A stretch of DNA of 64,000 nt, taken from the NCBI RefSeq assembly GCF_003946405.1, contig NZ_RHOG01000001.1, positions 124,001 through 188,000 on the forward strand. Reading direction: 5' to 3'. The position numbers were made by a program, and so were the translations under genes. This DNA is from Lacticaseibacillus yichunensis. GTDB lineage: Bacteria > Bacillota > Bacilli > Lactobacillales > Lactobacillaceae. The notes beneath the pieces were generated by a model, which was given only the letters and a program-made list of their open reading frames with translations, did not search any database and was not told the DNA's origin. Positions 35,742 through 44,743 of this stretch are shown here, one piece after another. The first letter of the stretch is position 1. Each line of letters starts with the position of its first letter.

Positions 35742-36392
35742 TCAATTTATCCCGAACACCGCATTCTCATACAACCAATTGAGCACCGCATCATTCCTAG
35801 TCAGATAATATTTTTGCAGCTGGCTCAGATACCAGTGCATCTTATCATCGGGAATGGCAAGAATACCGGCGCCGGCGTGATAGAGAATCGCATTGGCGGC
35901 GACCAGTGCCGTCCGCTTATTGCCATCGTAAAAAAGCTGTGCCTTGGACAAATACAGCATCGTCCGAAGCGCGGTCTCAGTCGCACTTCCGGCATTCTCT
36001 TCTAGTCCCTGTAGTGTGGCCGTTGCAATCACTGCATCCGGCAATGGCGGGACATAATCATCGCGACTGAGACTGACCAGCACATTTTCCGTCCGAAGCG
36101 TCCCGGGCCGCATTCCCCCACCACCTTGCACGACTGCATTCAGTTGCGCGATTGCGGCCAGATCCATCTGAGGAAGCGTCTTCGCCAATTCCAGCGCATG
36201 CTTCAAGTTGAGGATGATCTCAATCGCCTCAGGCTTCACGCCGGCGACGGTGACATTGTTGAGAATCGCCTCCGTGTCCAGCCGAGTGGTTGCAAGCCCC
36301 TCGAAATGACCGGCGCTGTAGACGATCCCCGGCAAATTTTTTTCAAACAACATCGCTTCTTGCGAAGGCGTCAGGTGAAACTTGTTTTGCAT
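35742..36392 (-). CDS. Fic-domain protein with altered active-site motif
   Basis: A 216-residue Fic protein. The core motif, normally HPFxDGNKRTA, reads QLFYDGNKRTALVAAN, so the general-base His is Gln and Pro is Leu, while the anion-binding DGNKR is intact. An N-terminal GHFEGLATTRLDTE resembles the inhibitory-helix E-G motif. Fic enzymes transfer AMP or other phosphate groups to proteins; loss of His should abolish or change this. ATG at 36392 follows a GGGGATGG stretch. Single gene with its own terminator. Confidence 0.87.
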   Translation of the reverse strand: MQNKFHLTPSQEAMLFEKNLPGIVYSAGHFEGLATTRLDTEAILNNVTVAGVKPEAIEIILNLKHALELAKTLPQMDLAAIAQLNAVVQGGGGMRPGTLRTENVLVSLSRDDYVPPLPDAVIATATLQGLEENAGSATETALRTMLYLSKAQLFYDGNKRTALVAANAILYHAGAGILAIPDDKMHWYLSQLQKYYLTRNDAVLNWLYENAVFGIN

Positions 36393-36445
36393 CTTGCCAT
36401 CCCCTCTCAGCGATTGGGTGGTCGCGTCGAATTTGTTCAGGATAT

Positions 36446-36474
36446 AACAAAGCGACCCTCGAAAGGAGGATCGC
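36446..36474 (-). terminator. terminator after rpsI
   Basis: Minus-strand GCGATCCTC, loop, GAGGGTCGC then TTTGTT. Confidence 0.75.
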
Positions 36475-36505
36475 AGCGTTGTTGTAAAAATTGAGAGACG
36501 AAAGA

Positions 36506-36898
36506 TTAACGCTTGGAGAACTGGCTCGCTTTGCGGGCTTTCTTCAAACCGTACTTCTTACGTTCCTTCATACGAGGGTCACGTGTGAGCATGCCGGCAC
36601 GCTTGAGGGGACCGCGGAAATCCGGGTCAACAGTCAAAAGAGCGCGGGAAATGCCGTGACGAACTGCCCCGGCCTGACCGGAGAAGCCACCACCGTTAAC
36701 GTTGACAAGGACATCGTAGCTGCCCTTTGTCTCGGTGATATCGAATGGCTGGTTGATATCCAAGATCAAGTTCTCATATGGAAGATAGTCATGGACGTCT
36801 TTGCCGTTCATCGTGATTTTACCGGAACCTGGGACCAAACGGACCCGGGCAACGGAGTTTTTGCGGCGACCTGTGCCGCTGTAAGATACTTGAGCCAC
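36506..36898 (-). CDS. rpsI: 30S ribosomal protein S9
   Basis: A 130-residue protein with [16 protein letters not shown] at the N-terminus and the basic C-terminal tail ending KASQFSKR, whose last Arg/Lys reaches the P-site tRNA anticodon in ribosomes. Second gene of the rplM-rpsI operon, 13 bases after rplM. Confidence 0.98.
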   Translation of the reverse strand: MAQVSYSGTGRRKNSVARVRLVPGSGKITMNGKDVHDYLPYENLILDINQPFDITETKGSYDVLVNVNGGGFSGQAGAVRHGISRALLTVDPDFRGPLKRAGMLTRDPRMKERKKYGLKKARKASQFSKR

Positions 36899-36911
36899 AG
36901 TTGTGTCCTCC

Positions 36912-37358
36912 TTAGATTAGGTTCGTAATGTCGAGTACTTCCGGCTTCTGCGCTTCGTGAGGGTGCTGGTCCCCTGCGTAAACGTGAAGCTTCAGAAATT
37001 GCTGATGGCCAAGCGTGTTCTTGGTCGGCAACATTTTCTTAACGGCATATTCGACTAAGCGAGCTGGGTTGTCCTTCAAAAGGTCGCCAGCCACTTCATG
37101 CTTCAAACCACCTGGATGTTGACTGTGGTGATAGTAGATCTTATCCGTTGCCTTACGACCGGTCAGCTTAACTTTGCCGGCGTTGATGACGATCACGTTG
37201 TCGCCCACATCGGTATGAGGGGTGTAGGTCGGCTTGTTTTTGCCGCGCAAGATGGTTGCAACGACAGAAGCCAAGCGGCCGAGACTGATATCAGTGGCGT
37301 CGATCAGGACCCACTTGCGTTCGATTTCACCTGGCTTAGCCATGAATGTTGTACGCAC
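36912..37358 (-). CDS. rplM: 50S ribosomal protein L13
   Basis: A 148-residue protein starting with [19 protein letters not shown], with the typical [17 protein letters not shown] and HxxxPGGLK segments. GTG 37358 is nine bases from GGAGG; the frame is open to 37394 but without start signals. L13 is an early-assembly 23S binding protein. A consensus promoter lies about 85 bases upstream. Confidence 0.98.
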   Translation of the reverse strand: MRTTFMAKPGEIERKWVLIDATDISLGRLASVVATILRGKNKPTYTPHTDVGDNVIVINAGKVKLTGRKATDKIYYHHSQHPGGLKHEVAGDLLKDNPARLVEYAVKKMLPTKNTLGHQQFLKLHVYAGDQHPHEAQKPEVLDITNLI

Positions 37359-37441
37359 GATTTGTTTCCTCCAATATTCTGTGCTGTTTGACACGCATTA
37401 AGTTTCCGGGGCTTATTGTGGGGCAAACAATACCGTCTACT

Positions 37442-37470
37442 AGAATACAAAAAAAAGGCGCGCGTGTCAA
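37442..37470 (-). promoter_or_regulatory. sigma-A promoter of rplM-rpsI
   Basis: Minus-strand TTGACA (37465-37470), 17-base spacer, TATTCT (37442-37447). The ~75-base leader (37359-37435) may hold an L13 autoregulatory site, which I could not confirm. Confidence 0.85.
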
Positions 37471-37482
37471 TCATTATCAAAA

Positions 37483-37604
37483 GGGTGTGGAGGCTCGCGT
37501 TTAGGGGTGGGCAGTTAGCTTAGCCTGGGTGCTTGGTGGCGCTCCTTGCCACCGAGTACCTAGGTCAGCTAAATGTCCCACCCCTGCGAGCCGGAACCCA
37601 ACTA
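37483..37604 (+). repeat. palindromic intergenic repeat, copy C
   Basis: GGGTGTGG start; arms CTCGCG and TTTAGGGGTGGG pair with CCCACCCCT and GCGAG; apical GCTTGGTGGC / GCCACCGAGT. Ends ACCCAACTAAA. Between the rplM promoter and truA. Confidence 0.85.
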
Positions 37605-37605
37605 A

Positions 37606-37635
37606 AGGGTGCGGTGCTCGCCAGAGCCCAACTGA
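37606..37635 (+). repeat. collapsed copy of the palindromic repeat
   Basis: GGGTGCGGTGCTCG followed at once by CCAGAGCCCAACTGA: only the two outer boundaries of the family remain, directly abutting copy C, as if the hairpin itself had been deleted. Confidence 0.7.
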
Positions 37636-37652
37636 CAGCACGCCCGATGGAA

Positions 37653-38417
37653 TCAACGCACCGGCTGCTCCCCATCATAGTAAACTTCTTTCAGATATAA
37701 CCCTGATGCCGGCGCAGTGCCGCGGGCCTGCTGGCGGTCTTTGACCTCAAACAGCCGCAAAAAGTCGTGCACATCGCGGCGCCCGGTTCCAATTTCCAAA
37801 AGCGTTGCAACCAGAATACGGACCATGTTGTACAAAAAACCATTGCCGTAAAATTCAAAGATCACCTCGTTGGCAGCCACATCCTCGCGCACCGTTGCCT
37901 CATAGATCGTGCGCACCTTGTCCGTAATCTCCCCACCGCTTGCCGCAAAGCTGGAAAAATCATGCGTGCCGACCAGATCATCGAGCGCGACCCGCACCCG
38001 GTCCAAGTCAAGCTTATAGGGAAAATGTCCTGTGTACAGGCGTTTGAACGGATCGGTGTAGCGCCCGCGCTGAACGCGATACAGGTAGCGCTTGCCAGTT
38101 GCCGAATAGCGCGCGTGAAAATCGGCCGGCACGATCTCTGCCTTGAGAATCTCGACATCCAGCGGCATCAAACTGTTCATCGCGCGCAGTATCGCTTCGA
38201 CCGGAATATTTCCCGGGTAATCAAATGACACGACTTGCCCGAGCGCATGGACCCCGCTATCGGTGCGGCCAGAGCCGTCGATGTGGAAATGATCCACCTT
38301 CGCCATTTTCGCCAGCGCTTTTTGCAACACGCCTTGGACCGTTCGTTGATTGGGTTGGACTTGGTAGCCGGCAAAATGCGTGCCGTCATAGGCCAAGGTC
38401 AATTTATAATGCGTCAT
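37653..38417 (-). CDS. truA: tRNA pseudouridine(38-40) synthase
   Basis: A 254-residue Tru[13 protein letters not shown] at the N-terminus, catalytic Asp in [11 protein letters not shown] (about residue 52), and the C-terminal [17 protein letters not shown]. It converts uridines 38-40 of tRNA anticodon arms. ATG at 38417. Follows ecfT by 14 bases as in other Firmicutes, so co-transcribed with the ECF genes. Confidence 0.97.
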   Translation of the reverse strand: MTHYKLTLAYDGTHFAGYQVQPNQRTVQGVLQKALAKMAKVDHFHIDGSGRTDSGVHALGQVVSFDYPGNIPVEAILRAMNSLMPLDVEILKAEIVPADFHARYSATGKRYLYRVQRGRYTDPFKRLYTGHFPYKLDLDRVRVALDDLVGTHDFSSFAASGGEITDKVRTIYEATVREDVAANEVIFEFYGNGFLYNMVRILVATLLEIGTGRRDVHDFLRLFEVKDRQQARGTAPASGLYLKEVYYDGEQPVR

Positions 38418-38431
38418 TGACGGTTCCCTTT

Positions 38432-39226
38432 CTAAGCGCGGAGCAACAGCAGCAACCCCGTGAGCACGATCATCCCCGCGGCGGCCACCCCGTCTCTGCG
38501 GTGATACTTCAGCACGCGGAACTTGCTTCGCCCGTCGCCGCCTTGGTACCCGCGCGCATCCATTGCGGTGGCAAGGTCCTCGGCGATGCTAAAGCTATCG
38601 ACAAACAGCGGAATGAGAAGCGGTACGACCGCCTTCATCTGCTGGAAAAGATTGCCCGAGCCAAAATCCACGCCACGCGCGCGCTGCGCATTCATGATCT
38701 TCGTCGTCTGATCCATCAGCGTTGGCACGAACCGCAGCGCAATCTGCAAGACCAGCGCGAGCTCGGTCACCGGCACATGCAACACCCGCAGCGGCCGCAG
38801 CAGGCTTTCCACCGCATCCGCCAGCGATAAAGGCTGCGTGGTCAGGGTCAACAGCGTCGAAATGAAAATGATCAGCACGAAGCGCATGAAGATGAACGCC
38901 CCGTTGGACAGGCCAAACTGCGTGATCGCCAGCCAGCCCCACTGCCAATACACTTTGCCGCCTGTGGTGAAAAAGACCTGGAGCAGCACGGTAAACAGAA
39001 TCAGCCACAACATCGGCCGGACGCCCCGCAGGAAGAAGCCCAGCTTGACTTTAGATAGCCAGATCATGAAAAAAGTGGCCAGGGTCATCACTAAATAGCT
39101 TTTCCAGTCATTGGCCAGGAAAATAATGCCGATGTAGTAGAAACTCGCCAGCAATTTTGTCCGCGGATCGAGTTGATGAATCCAGGAGTCCCCCGGTATG
39201 TAGCGCCCTAAGATCAATTTATTCAT
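38432..39226 (-). CDS. ecfT: ECF transporter transmembrane subunit EcfT
   Basis: A 264-residue membrane protein with [10 protein letters not shown] near the N-terminus and two Ala-Arg-Gly coupling motifs ([10 protein letters not shown] and MDARGYQGG) in the C-terminal part, which dock on EcfA1/EcfA2. EcfT with the two ATPases energises interchangeable S-components for vitamin uptake. ATG at 39226 overlaps the end of ecfA2; the upstream frame to 39271 lies inside ecfA2 and was rejected. Confidence 0.96.
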   Translation of the reverse strand: MNKLILGRYIPGDSWIHQLDPRTKLLASFYYIGIIFLANDWKSYLVMTLATFFMIWLSKVKLGFFLRGVRPMLWLILFTVLLQVFFTTGGKVYWQWGWLAITQFGLSNGAFIFMRFVLIIFISTLLTLTTQPLSLADAVESLLRPLRVLHVPVTELALVLQIALRFVPTLMDQTTKIMNAQRARGVDFGSGNLFQQMKAVVPLLIPLFVDSFSIAEDLATAMDARGYQGGDGRSKFRVLKYHRRDGVAAAGMIVLTGLLLLLRA

Positions 39227-40085
39227 GGTGGGCGCCTCCGATCTGTGGCAACAGTTGATCCGCCAGCTCATCTGAGGTCAATGGCAACGGGTCGAACCGA
39301 AAGCCCTTGGCCATCAGTTGCTCGGCCATCGCGGTGGCTTTTGGCAGCCCCAGCTGATGCGCACGCAGCCAATCGGGATCCGCGAAGATCTCACGCGGGC
39401 TGCCTTCCTTGATCAAAGCGCCTTGATCCATCACGAGCACGTGGTCGGCAAAATCGGCGACATCATCCATTTGATGCGTCACCAGCACGATCGTCAGGCC
39501 CTGCGTTTCATGGAGCCGCTCAAACATCGTCATCATGTCGCGGCGGCCCGCCGGATCCAGGCCCGCAGTCGGTTCATCGAGCACCAACACCTGCGGCTGC
39601 ATCGCAAGCACACCTGCGATCGCGACTCGGCGCATTTGCCCGCCCGACAGATCAAACGGCGACTGCGTGAGCACCTCTTCAGGCAGGCCCACCAGTGTCA
39701 CCATTTGTTTGGCCAGGGCGGCCGCCTCATCATCACTGGCCCCGAAGTTTTTCGGGCCAAACGCGATGTCTTTTGCGACGGTCTGCTCGAACAGCTGATT
39801 TTCCGCAAATTGGAAAACCATCCCGACTTTTTGCCGCAACGGCTTCAGATTTTTATTATTGGTCTCGGCTGTGATCACCCGGTCGCCAATGGTCACCGTG
39901 CCGCTGGTCGGCTTCAGCAACGCGTTCAAGTGCTGCAGAAGCGTCGACTTACCGCTGCCGGTGTGGCCAATGATGGCCGTATAACTGTGATTGGAAATGG
40001 TGGTCGAGACGTCGCGCAAGCCTTCCCCGGCAAACGGGGTCCCTGCCTGATAGGTGAAGCTTACATGGTCGAATGTAATGTCCAC
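39219..40085 (-). CDS. ecfA2: ECF transporter ATPase EcfA2
   Basis: A 288-residue ATPase: Walker [11 protein letters not shown]-loop [11 protein letters not shown], signature [14 protein letters not shown], Walker [14 protein letters not shown], switch VTHQMD. Overlaps ecfA1 by 25 bases and ecfT by eight. Together they form the shared vitamin-importer energising module. Confidence 0.96.
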   Translation of the reverse strand: MDITFDHVSFTYQAGTPFAGEGLRDVSTTISNHSYTAIIGHTGSGKSTLLQHLNALLKPTSGTVTIGDRVITAETNNKNLKPLRQKVGMVFQFAENQLFEQTVAKDIAFGPKNFGASDDEAAALAKQMVTLVGLPEEVLTQSPFDLSGGQMRRVAIAGVLAMQPQVLVLDEPTAGLDPAGRRDMMTMFERLHETQGLTIVLVTHQMDDVADFADHVLVMDQGALIKEGSPREIFADPDWLRAHQLGLPKATAMAEQLMAKGFRFDPLPLTSDELADQLLPQIGGAHHE

Positions 40086-40897
40086 AGGTAGTTCACCAGG
40101 CCTTCCTCGTCAAGATAATGTGCGGGCATATTGATCCCGCGGGAAATAAGCGCATGTTTGAGGCGCTCTGCAAATGGCACGTCCAACCCAAGCTCGATCA
40201 GCTCAGGCCCTCGGGCGAAAATCTCCGCCGGGGTCCCGCTTTCCTTGATCGCGCCGTCGTTCAAAATGATCACGCGATCCGCACTGGCCGCCTCGTCGAT
40301 GTCATGGGTGATCGATAAAACCGTGAGACTTTGCCGCTCACGCAGCGCCTGAATCAATTGAAGCACTTCCAGGCGGCCAGCCGGGTCAAGCATCGACGTC
40401 GCCTCATCTAAGATGATGATGTCCGGCCGCTGGGCAATGATCCCGGCGATCGCGACCCGCTGTTTTTGCCCACCGGAAAGCCGCGCTGGCTCCCGCGAGG
40501 AAAAAGCAGACATGTTGACCTGCTCCAGCGCATCATCAACGCGCACGATCATCTCGTCACGCGGCATCCCACGATTTTCCAATCCAAACGCCACATCATC
40601 GCCGACTGTTGCGCCGACGAATTGGTTATCCGGATTCTGAAAAACGATCCCGACCTTCGCCCGAATATCCCAGATATTTTCTTCAGTGAGTGGTAGCCCC
40701 GCCACAGTCACCTGGCCACTGGTGGGTGCCAATAGACCATTGATATTTTTCGCGAGTGTGCTTTTCCCACTCCCGTTGTGGCCGATAATGGCGACCCACT
40801 CCCCCTGTGCGATGTCCAAAGAGACATCCGCCAAGGCCGGGTGCGTCGCGTCGGGATACGTATAGCTCAAATGATCGATCTGAATGGCCTCTGTCAT
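40061..40897 (-). CDS. ecfA1: ECF transporter ATPase EcfA1
   Basis: A 278-residue ATPase: Walker [11 protein letters not shown]-loop [11 protein letters not shown], signature [13 protein letters not shown], Walker [14 protein letters not shown], switch ITHDID. ATG at 40897 has GGAGG eight bases upstream; the longer frame to 40939 has none. First gene of ecfA1-ecfA2-ecfT-truA. A TATTAT -10 element lies at 40930-40935. In related bacteria it directly follows rplQ; here 3.4 kb intervenes. Confidence 0.96.
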   Translation of the reverse strand: MTEAIQIDHLSYTYPDATHPALADVSLDIAQGEWVAIIGHNGSGKSTLAKNINGLLAPTSGQVTVAGLPLTEENIWDIRAKVGIVFQNPDNQFVGATVGDDVAFGLENRGMPRDEMIVRVDDALEQVNMSAFSSREPARLSGGQKQRVAIAGIIAQRPDIIILDEATSMLDPAGRLEVLQLIQALRERQSLTVLSITHDIDEAASADRVIILNDGAIKESGTPAEIFARGPELIELGLDVPFAERLKHALISRGINMPAHYLDEEGLVNYLWTLHSTM

Positions 40898-40972
40898 GAC
40901 GCCCCTCCGTTCCAATGCATAACACGAACATAATACCATATTTTAGCCCTAAGCGGAGGCGATGAAAAGGTA

Positions 40973-41383
40973 GGGTGCGGAGCGCGGCGTTCAGGTCTGG
41001 GTAGCTAGTTCGGCTTAGGCGCTTGGTGGTGTACTTGGCCACCGAGTGCCTGAGTCGACTAGATATCCCAGACCTGCCGCGCGAAGCCCAACTGGAGGGT
41101 GCGGCGCCGAGCGCTTAGGGGTGGGCAGCTAATCTGGTTCTGGCGCTTGGGGCCGCACTTAGCCCCGAGTGACGGAACCAGTTAGATGTCCCACCCCTGC
41201 TCGGCGAAGCCCAACTGGAGGGTGCGGAGACCCGCGGGATGGTGGGTCAGCTAACTTGGCTAGGGTGCTTGAGGTGCCCTTCGCCTCGAGCATCCAAGCC
41301 AGTTAGATGTACCCACCATGCGGGCCGAAGACCAACTGGAGGGTGCGGCGCGCGGCGTTCAGGTCTGGGTAGCTAGTTCGGCT
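40973..41383 (+). repeat. tandem array of palindromic repeats, copies D1-D4
   Basis: Three full head-to-tail units (40973-41096, 41097-41219, 41220-41340; 124, 123 and 121 bases) and a fourth cut after ~43 bases. Each unit starts GGGTGCGG and ends (G/A)CCCAACTGGA or ACCAACTGGA. Outer arms differ completely between units yet pair within each: TCAGGTCTGGG/CCCAGACCT, TAGGGGTGGG/CCCACCCCT, ATGGTGGGT/ACCCACCAT. Fixed elements are (C)AGCTA, GCTTG, CGAG and TAGAT. Confidence 0.9.
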
Positions 41384-41440
41384 CGAATGCTTTTACCCCT
41401 TCCCCATCAGTTCGTTTGACCTCTTATCTAGCTCATAGAA

Positions 41441-41469
41441 TTGACGAAAGCGTTCACAAATGCTACGGT
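41441..41469 (+). promoter_or_regulatory. promoter with candidate cre site for the GH32 gene
   Basis: TTGACG (41441-41446), 17-base spacer, TACGGT with TG ahead (extended -10). ACGAAAGCGTTCACA (41443-41457) resembles the CcpA cre consensus with about three mismatches and overlaps the promoter, as for catabolite repression. Confidence 0.55.
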
Positions 41470-41511
41470 TTTGGGGTTGTTTGACCCACTTTCCCATCTT
41501 CGGAGGTCACC

Positions 41512-42882
41512 ATGACACTTACCCTTGCTCAAGCAGATGCCTATATCCGCGATCATGCCGCCACCGTCGCCCCACAATTTCGCCCGCAAGCGCATTTTGC
41601 CGCGCCAATTGGGTGGCTGAACGACCCCAACGGCCTGGTCTATTTTGCGGGCCGCTTCCACCTGTTTTACCAGTACAATCCTTACAGCGCTGTCTGGGAC
41701 ACGATGCACTGGGGCCACGCGACCAGTCGTAACCTGATCGATTGGCACGACGAGCCGGTCGCGTTGGCCCCAGATCAGGACTACGACCGCAACGGTGTTT
41801 TCTCGGGCTCTGCGATTGTGGCAGGCAACACGCTGGTTTTGATGTACACGGGCAACGTCCAGCAAGCCGACGGAACGGTCCGGCAAAATCAGAACATCGC
41901 CACTTCGACGGATGGCATTCACTTCACAAAATACGCCAGCAACCCAGTGCTGACAGAGGCGGACCTGCCCGCCGGCGCTTCGGTGCAAAATTTTCGCGAC
42001 CCGAAACTGACGATGCACGATGGCCATTATTATGTGGTCCTCGCCTCCTCTGACCGGGCCGAGGCCGGCCAGATCCTGCTCTACACCTCTGATGACCTCC
42101 TGCATTGGCGCTTCGTATCGATCTTGCTGCGTGGGATTCCCGAGCTAGGAACAATTGCGGAATGCCCGGACCTCCTGACAATCGACGGCCAGGACGCGTT
42201 GGTCTTCAGTGCGATCGGCGTCGTGGGCGGCGGCGCCAACGTGAACCTCGCACTCGGCCAGATGGATTGGCAGACGGGCCAATTTTCACCGCGCACCATT
42301 CACCCACTTGATCACGGCCGCGACTTCTATGCCCCGCAATCCTTTGAGCATCTCGGTACGCGTTACCTGATTTCCTGGCTCCACTCGGCGGACGCAACGG
42401 ATTATCTTCCCTCGCACGACCAGCAGTGGAACGGCCAGATGGGCAGTCCGCGGGTCCTCCATCTAGGGAAAAACGGGACATTGCGCCAAACACCCGTGCT
42501 GCCGGCCGGCTACGAAACCGATGTCGTCGCGACGGACAAGTCGATGCCGCTTGCGATTGCAACGGCTGTGACTGCATGCGATGGACTAGCGGCTGGCCAA
42601 TCGCTGATGCTCGCTGGAAAACACGGGGCCATCCAGCTCGAGCAAACCGCGCAGACATTGATGATCACTACCCACGATGCCATCCCGACGCAACATCTAG
42701 CCTTGTCACTCGCCCCTTCAACCTCGTTTCAGATCATCCTCGACCGCTCCTCGCTCGAGGTGTTCACCGCGACAGGGCAAGTTGCCAGTTTGATCTATTT
42801 TGTAGACACACCTCTAACTGAGGTTCGCACCTCTGCCGGCCAGGTGCCACTCGCGATCTGGCACGAAACAGCTAACAATTGA
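41512..42882 (+). CDS. scrB: GH32 beta-fructosidase / sucrose-6-phosphate hydrolase
   Basis: A 456-residue GH32 enzyme without signal peptide. All three catalytic signatures are present: WLNDPNG (nucleophile Asp, ~residue 36), FRDPK (transition-state Asp, ~163) and ECPDL (acid/base Glu, ~218). A C-terminal beta-sandwich includes SFQIILDRSSLEVF. Cytoplasmic members hydrolyse sucrose-6-phosphate or short fructans. ATG at 41512 has GGAGG. It stands alone, without a PTS or LacI gene, inside an accessory insertion at the ribosomal cluster's edge. Confidence 0.93.
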   Translation: MTLTLAQADAYIRDHAATVAPQFRPQAHFAAPIGWLNDPNGLVYFAGRFHLFYQYNPYSAVWDTMHWGHATSRNLIDWHDEPVALAPDQDYDRNGVFSGSAIVAGNTLVLMYTGNVQQADGTVRQNQNIATSTDGIHFTKYASNPVLTEADLPAGASVQNFRDPKLTMHDGHYYVVLASSDRAEAGQILLYTSDDLLHWRFVSILLRGIPELGTIAECPDLLTIDGQDALVFSAIGVVGGGANVNLALGQMDWQTGQFSPRTIHPLDHGRDFYAPQSFEHLGTRYLISWLHSADATDYLPSHDQQWNGQMGSPRVLHLGKNGTLRQTPVLPAGYETDVVATDKSMPLAIATAVTACDGLAAGQSLMLAGKHGAIQLEQTAQTLMITTHDAIPTQHLALSLAPSTSFQIILDRSSLEVFTATGQVASLIYFVDTPLTEVRTSAGQVPLAIWHETANN

Positions 42883-42891
42883 ATTGCATCT

Positions 42892-42922
42892 GGCGCCGGG
42901 GCAATCGCCTCGGCGCCTCTTT
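42892..42922 (+). terminator. terminator after the GH32 gene
   Basis: GGCGCCG, loop, CTCGGCGCC then TCTTT. Confidence 0.8.
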
Positions 42923-42965
42923 GCCACTTGTGCAGCTCCTGATTCAGACAATCAGCGGGTGCGTT

Positions 42966-43163
42966 TCACCCATTATTCCCCTCCATATAATTAAGCGAGT
43001 GCGCGGCAAAAAATGGGATCGCAATTTTTGAAATACCCGCTTCACACGATTCTTTAGCTGGTGACAGCGGGTCAGCAATGGCAATCGCCTCACGAACGAT
43101 GCGCACAGCTAAGTCCGCAGCCAATAAATGCGGCACAGGTTTGGAGGCTTTAAACCCAGTACA
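42966..43163 (-). pseudogene. unidentified gene remnant
   Basis: A 65-codon frame without start, reading GFKASKPVPHLLAADLAVRI, then VREAIAIADPLSPAKE and ending NYMEGNNG. It looks protein-like (helical, balanced composition) and ends in TGA, so it may be the C-terminal piece of a deleted gene. No family recognised. A chance open frame cannot be excluded. Confidence 0.35.
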
Positions 43164-43455
43164 TCAGCGCGAATGGTCTAGCCCATACGTGCGTGTTTAA
43201 AAATCCTGTCACATCGGCATTCCTGACCAATGTTTAAAATTTCCCCGAGATCTCGATCACATTTTCCGCCTGCCACCCGCTTAACTATATGTAAGGGTCA
43301 GGAAGGTGGACTCTTACCGGCCCCCTGGGTGAGCCATGCGTCAACCGGATATTGGCGCAGGCGTTCCAACCCTATCCGGACAGGACTGAGGGAAACAACA
43401 CACCTACAGAGCGCACGCCTGATCAGCAGCGTTCAGCACCACCTGCACCACGGGG

Positions 43456-43471
43456 ACCCGGGTCCCCACAA
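43456..43471. repeat. perfect 16-base palindrome
   Basis: GGGGACCCGGGTCCCC, in the degenerate stretch between the GH32 gene and rplQ. Confidence 0.7.
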
Positions 43472-43492
43472 TAGTCTTTCATCAAAATATCG

Positions 43493-43592
43493 TGCAGCCC
43501 ACCTTCGTTTGCAGGAGCTGAATGCGGCCCATCTTGAGAACGACACCTTCTTCTTCGGAAGGGGGAAGGTCACCGAAATTCTAAGCCTATAT
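43493..43592 (+). repeat. ~100-bp direct repeat, copy 1
   Basis: From CGTGCAGCCCACCTTCGTTT to CCGAAATTCTAAGCCTATAT. It matches 43767-43866 with a few substitutions and one short divergent patch (GAGCTGAA against CACCGGGTA). The differences do not favour third codon positions in any frame, so it is probably not coding. The surrounding 42924-44086 contains no gene I can support. Confidence 0.7.
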
Positions 43593-43766
43593 GTCACCCA
43601 ACTTGCACCAGCGTCCGATATGGCGGCGACTCAAAGAACCACCCATGATGAAAGACGAACGACTTGCGCAAGCGGGTCGTTACCGATGCAACGTCCCCGG
43701 CGGCAACGCCATGTCACGCTCTTTGACAGCTGAATAAGCACCACCGGCATCCACACAAGTGTCGTG

Positions 43767-43866
43767 CAGCCCACCTTTGTTTGCAGCACCGGGTATGCGG
43801 CCCATCTTGAGAACGACGCCTTCTTCTTCGGAAGCGGGAAGGTCACCGAAATTCTAAGCCTACATG
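43767..43866 (+). repeat. ~100-bp direct repeat, copy 2
   Basis: Second copy of the element at 43493, same orientation, 274 bases further on. The short open frames over it (for example 43764-44051) are not conserved between the two copies. Confidence 0.7.
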
Positions 43867-44091
43867 ACCTAAGCTTACTGCACCAGCAATCGATATATGG
43901 CGGCGGCACGGATACCACAAAGTTTTCAAAGAGGAATGCAATCACACAAGTTACGACTGGCGAGGGCCTGTCGTTCGCAACGTGTGTGGCCCCTGGTCCA
44001 GTTAACGGCCCGACTGGATCAGGGGTACATAAGCCAAGCCGCGATGATTAGGCCCTGTTTTCCCCATCGAGCGCCGCCTAACCCCTGAATC

Positions 44092-44123
44092 AAAAAAAGA
44101 GCCACGCACCAAGGCGCAGCTCC
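44092..44123 (-). terminator. terminator of the ribosomal superoperon
   Basis: Minus-strand GAGCTGCGCC, loop, GGTGCGTGGCTC followed by seven T, about 210 bases after rplQ. Confidence 0.88.
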
Positions 44124-44138
44124 GCTATGTAAAAAAAT

Positions 44139-44275
44139 CATTTAATGATGGAGACACCGGTTGCCCGGTGCTCGCAAGCTAGACTCGGCGGCGCTGCAAG
44201 CAGTGCCGGGCGCAAGGCCCATGCCAGAAGTGGCAGCCAACATCGTAACGCTCCATCGATCAAATGATCAAAGTG
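44139..44275 (-). repeat. long inverted repeat downstream of rplQ
   Basis: Minus-strand ATCATTTGATCGATGGAG pairs across ~100 bases with CTCCATCATTAAATGAT, which is followed by TTTTTTT. It could act as a large terminator ahead of the one at 44092. It does not share the boundary motifs of the 121-124-bp family. Confidence 0.5.
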
Positions 44276-44335
44276 AATCGACCACGGGGGCCGATTCGTT
44301 TTAGAAATGGTCCCGCCGAGGCGGGAGGTCAAACA

Positions 44336-44716
44336 TTACACCAGCTCGATGATGACCATCGGTGCTGCGTCGCCGCGACGAGGTGCAGTCTTCAAGATGC
44401 GGGTGTAGCCGCCCTTACGATCTGCATAACGTGGTGCGATATCGGTAAAGAGTTTCTGCAAAGCGTTCTTTACGACCGGCTTGCCGTCAACTTCTTGGAC
44501 ATCAGCGATCTCCTGGCGAACATAAGCAGCTGCCTGACGACGTGCGTGCAGGTCGCCGCGCTTGCCGAGGGTGATCATCTTTTCAACCGTGCCGCGAACT
44601 TCTTTAGCGCGAGCTTCGGTGGTGATCAGACGTTCGTGAATGATCAGATCTGTGGTCAAACTGCGCAGCAAAGCTTTACGCTGAGACTTCGTGCGCTGTA
44701 ATTTCCGGTAACTCAT
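44336..44716 (-). CDS. rplQ: 50S ribosomal protein L17
   Basis: A 126-residue protein starting [20 protein letters not shown], with the [11 protein letters not shown] segment. Last gene of the alpha operon, 27 bases after rpoA. Length and N-terminal motif are typical of bacterial L17. Confidence 0.98.
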   Translation of the reverse strand: MSYRKLQRTKSQRKALLRSLTTDLIIHERLITTEARAKEVRGTVEKMITLGKRGDLHARRQAAAYVRQEIADVQEVDGKPVVKNALQKLFTDIAPRYADRKGGYTRILKTAPRRGDAAPMVIIELV

Positions 44717-44743
44717 GGAATTGGCCTCCTTTGCGAATTTTGG

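Noticed and set aside
40973-41340. Integron attC-like sites: the repeat edge GCCCAAC fits RYYYAAC
   Set aside because: attC needs RYYYAAC and GTTRRRY flanking one hairpin; here the motif occurs once per unit in direct orientation, one copy breaks it, and no integrase or cassette genes are present.
40973-41383. CRISPR array (tandem repeats of similar length)
   Set aside because: Units are 121-124 bp hairpins with no unique spacers and there are no cas genes.
43230-44051. Protein-coding genes on either strand in the repeat-bearing stretch
   Set aside because: Frames have no ribosome site, poor composition, and are not conserved between the two direct-repeat copies.
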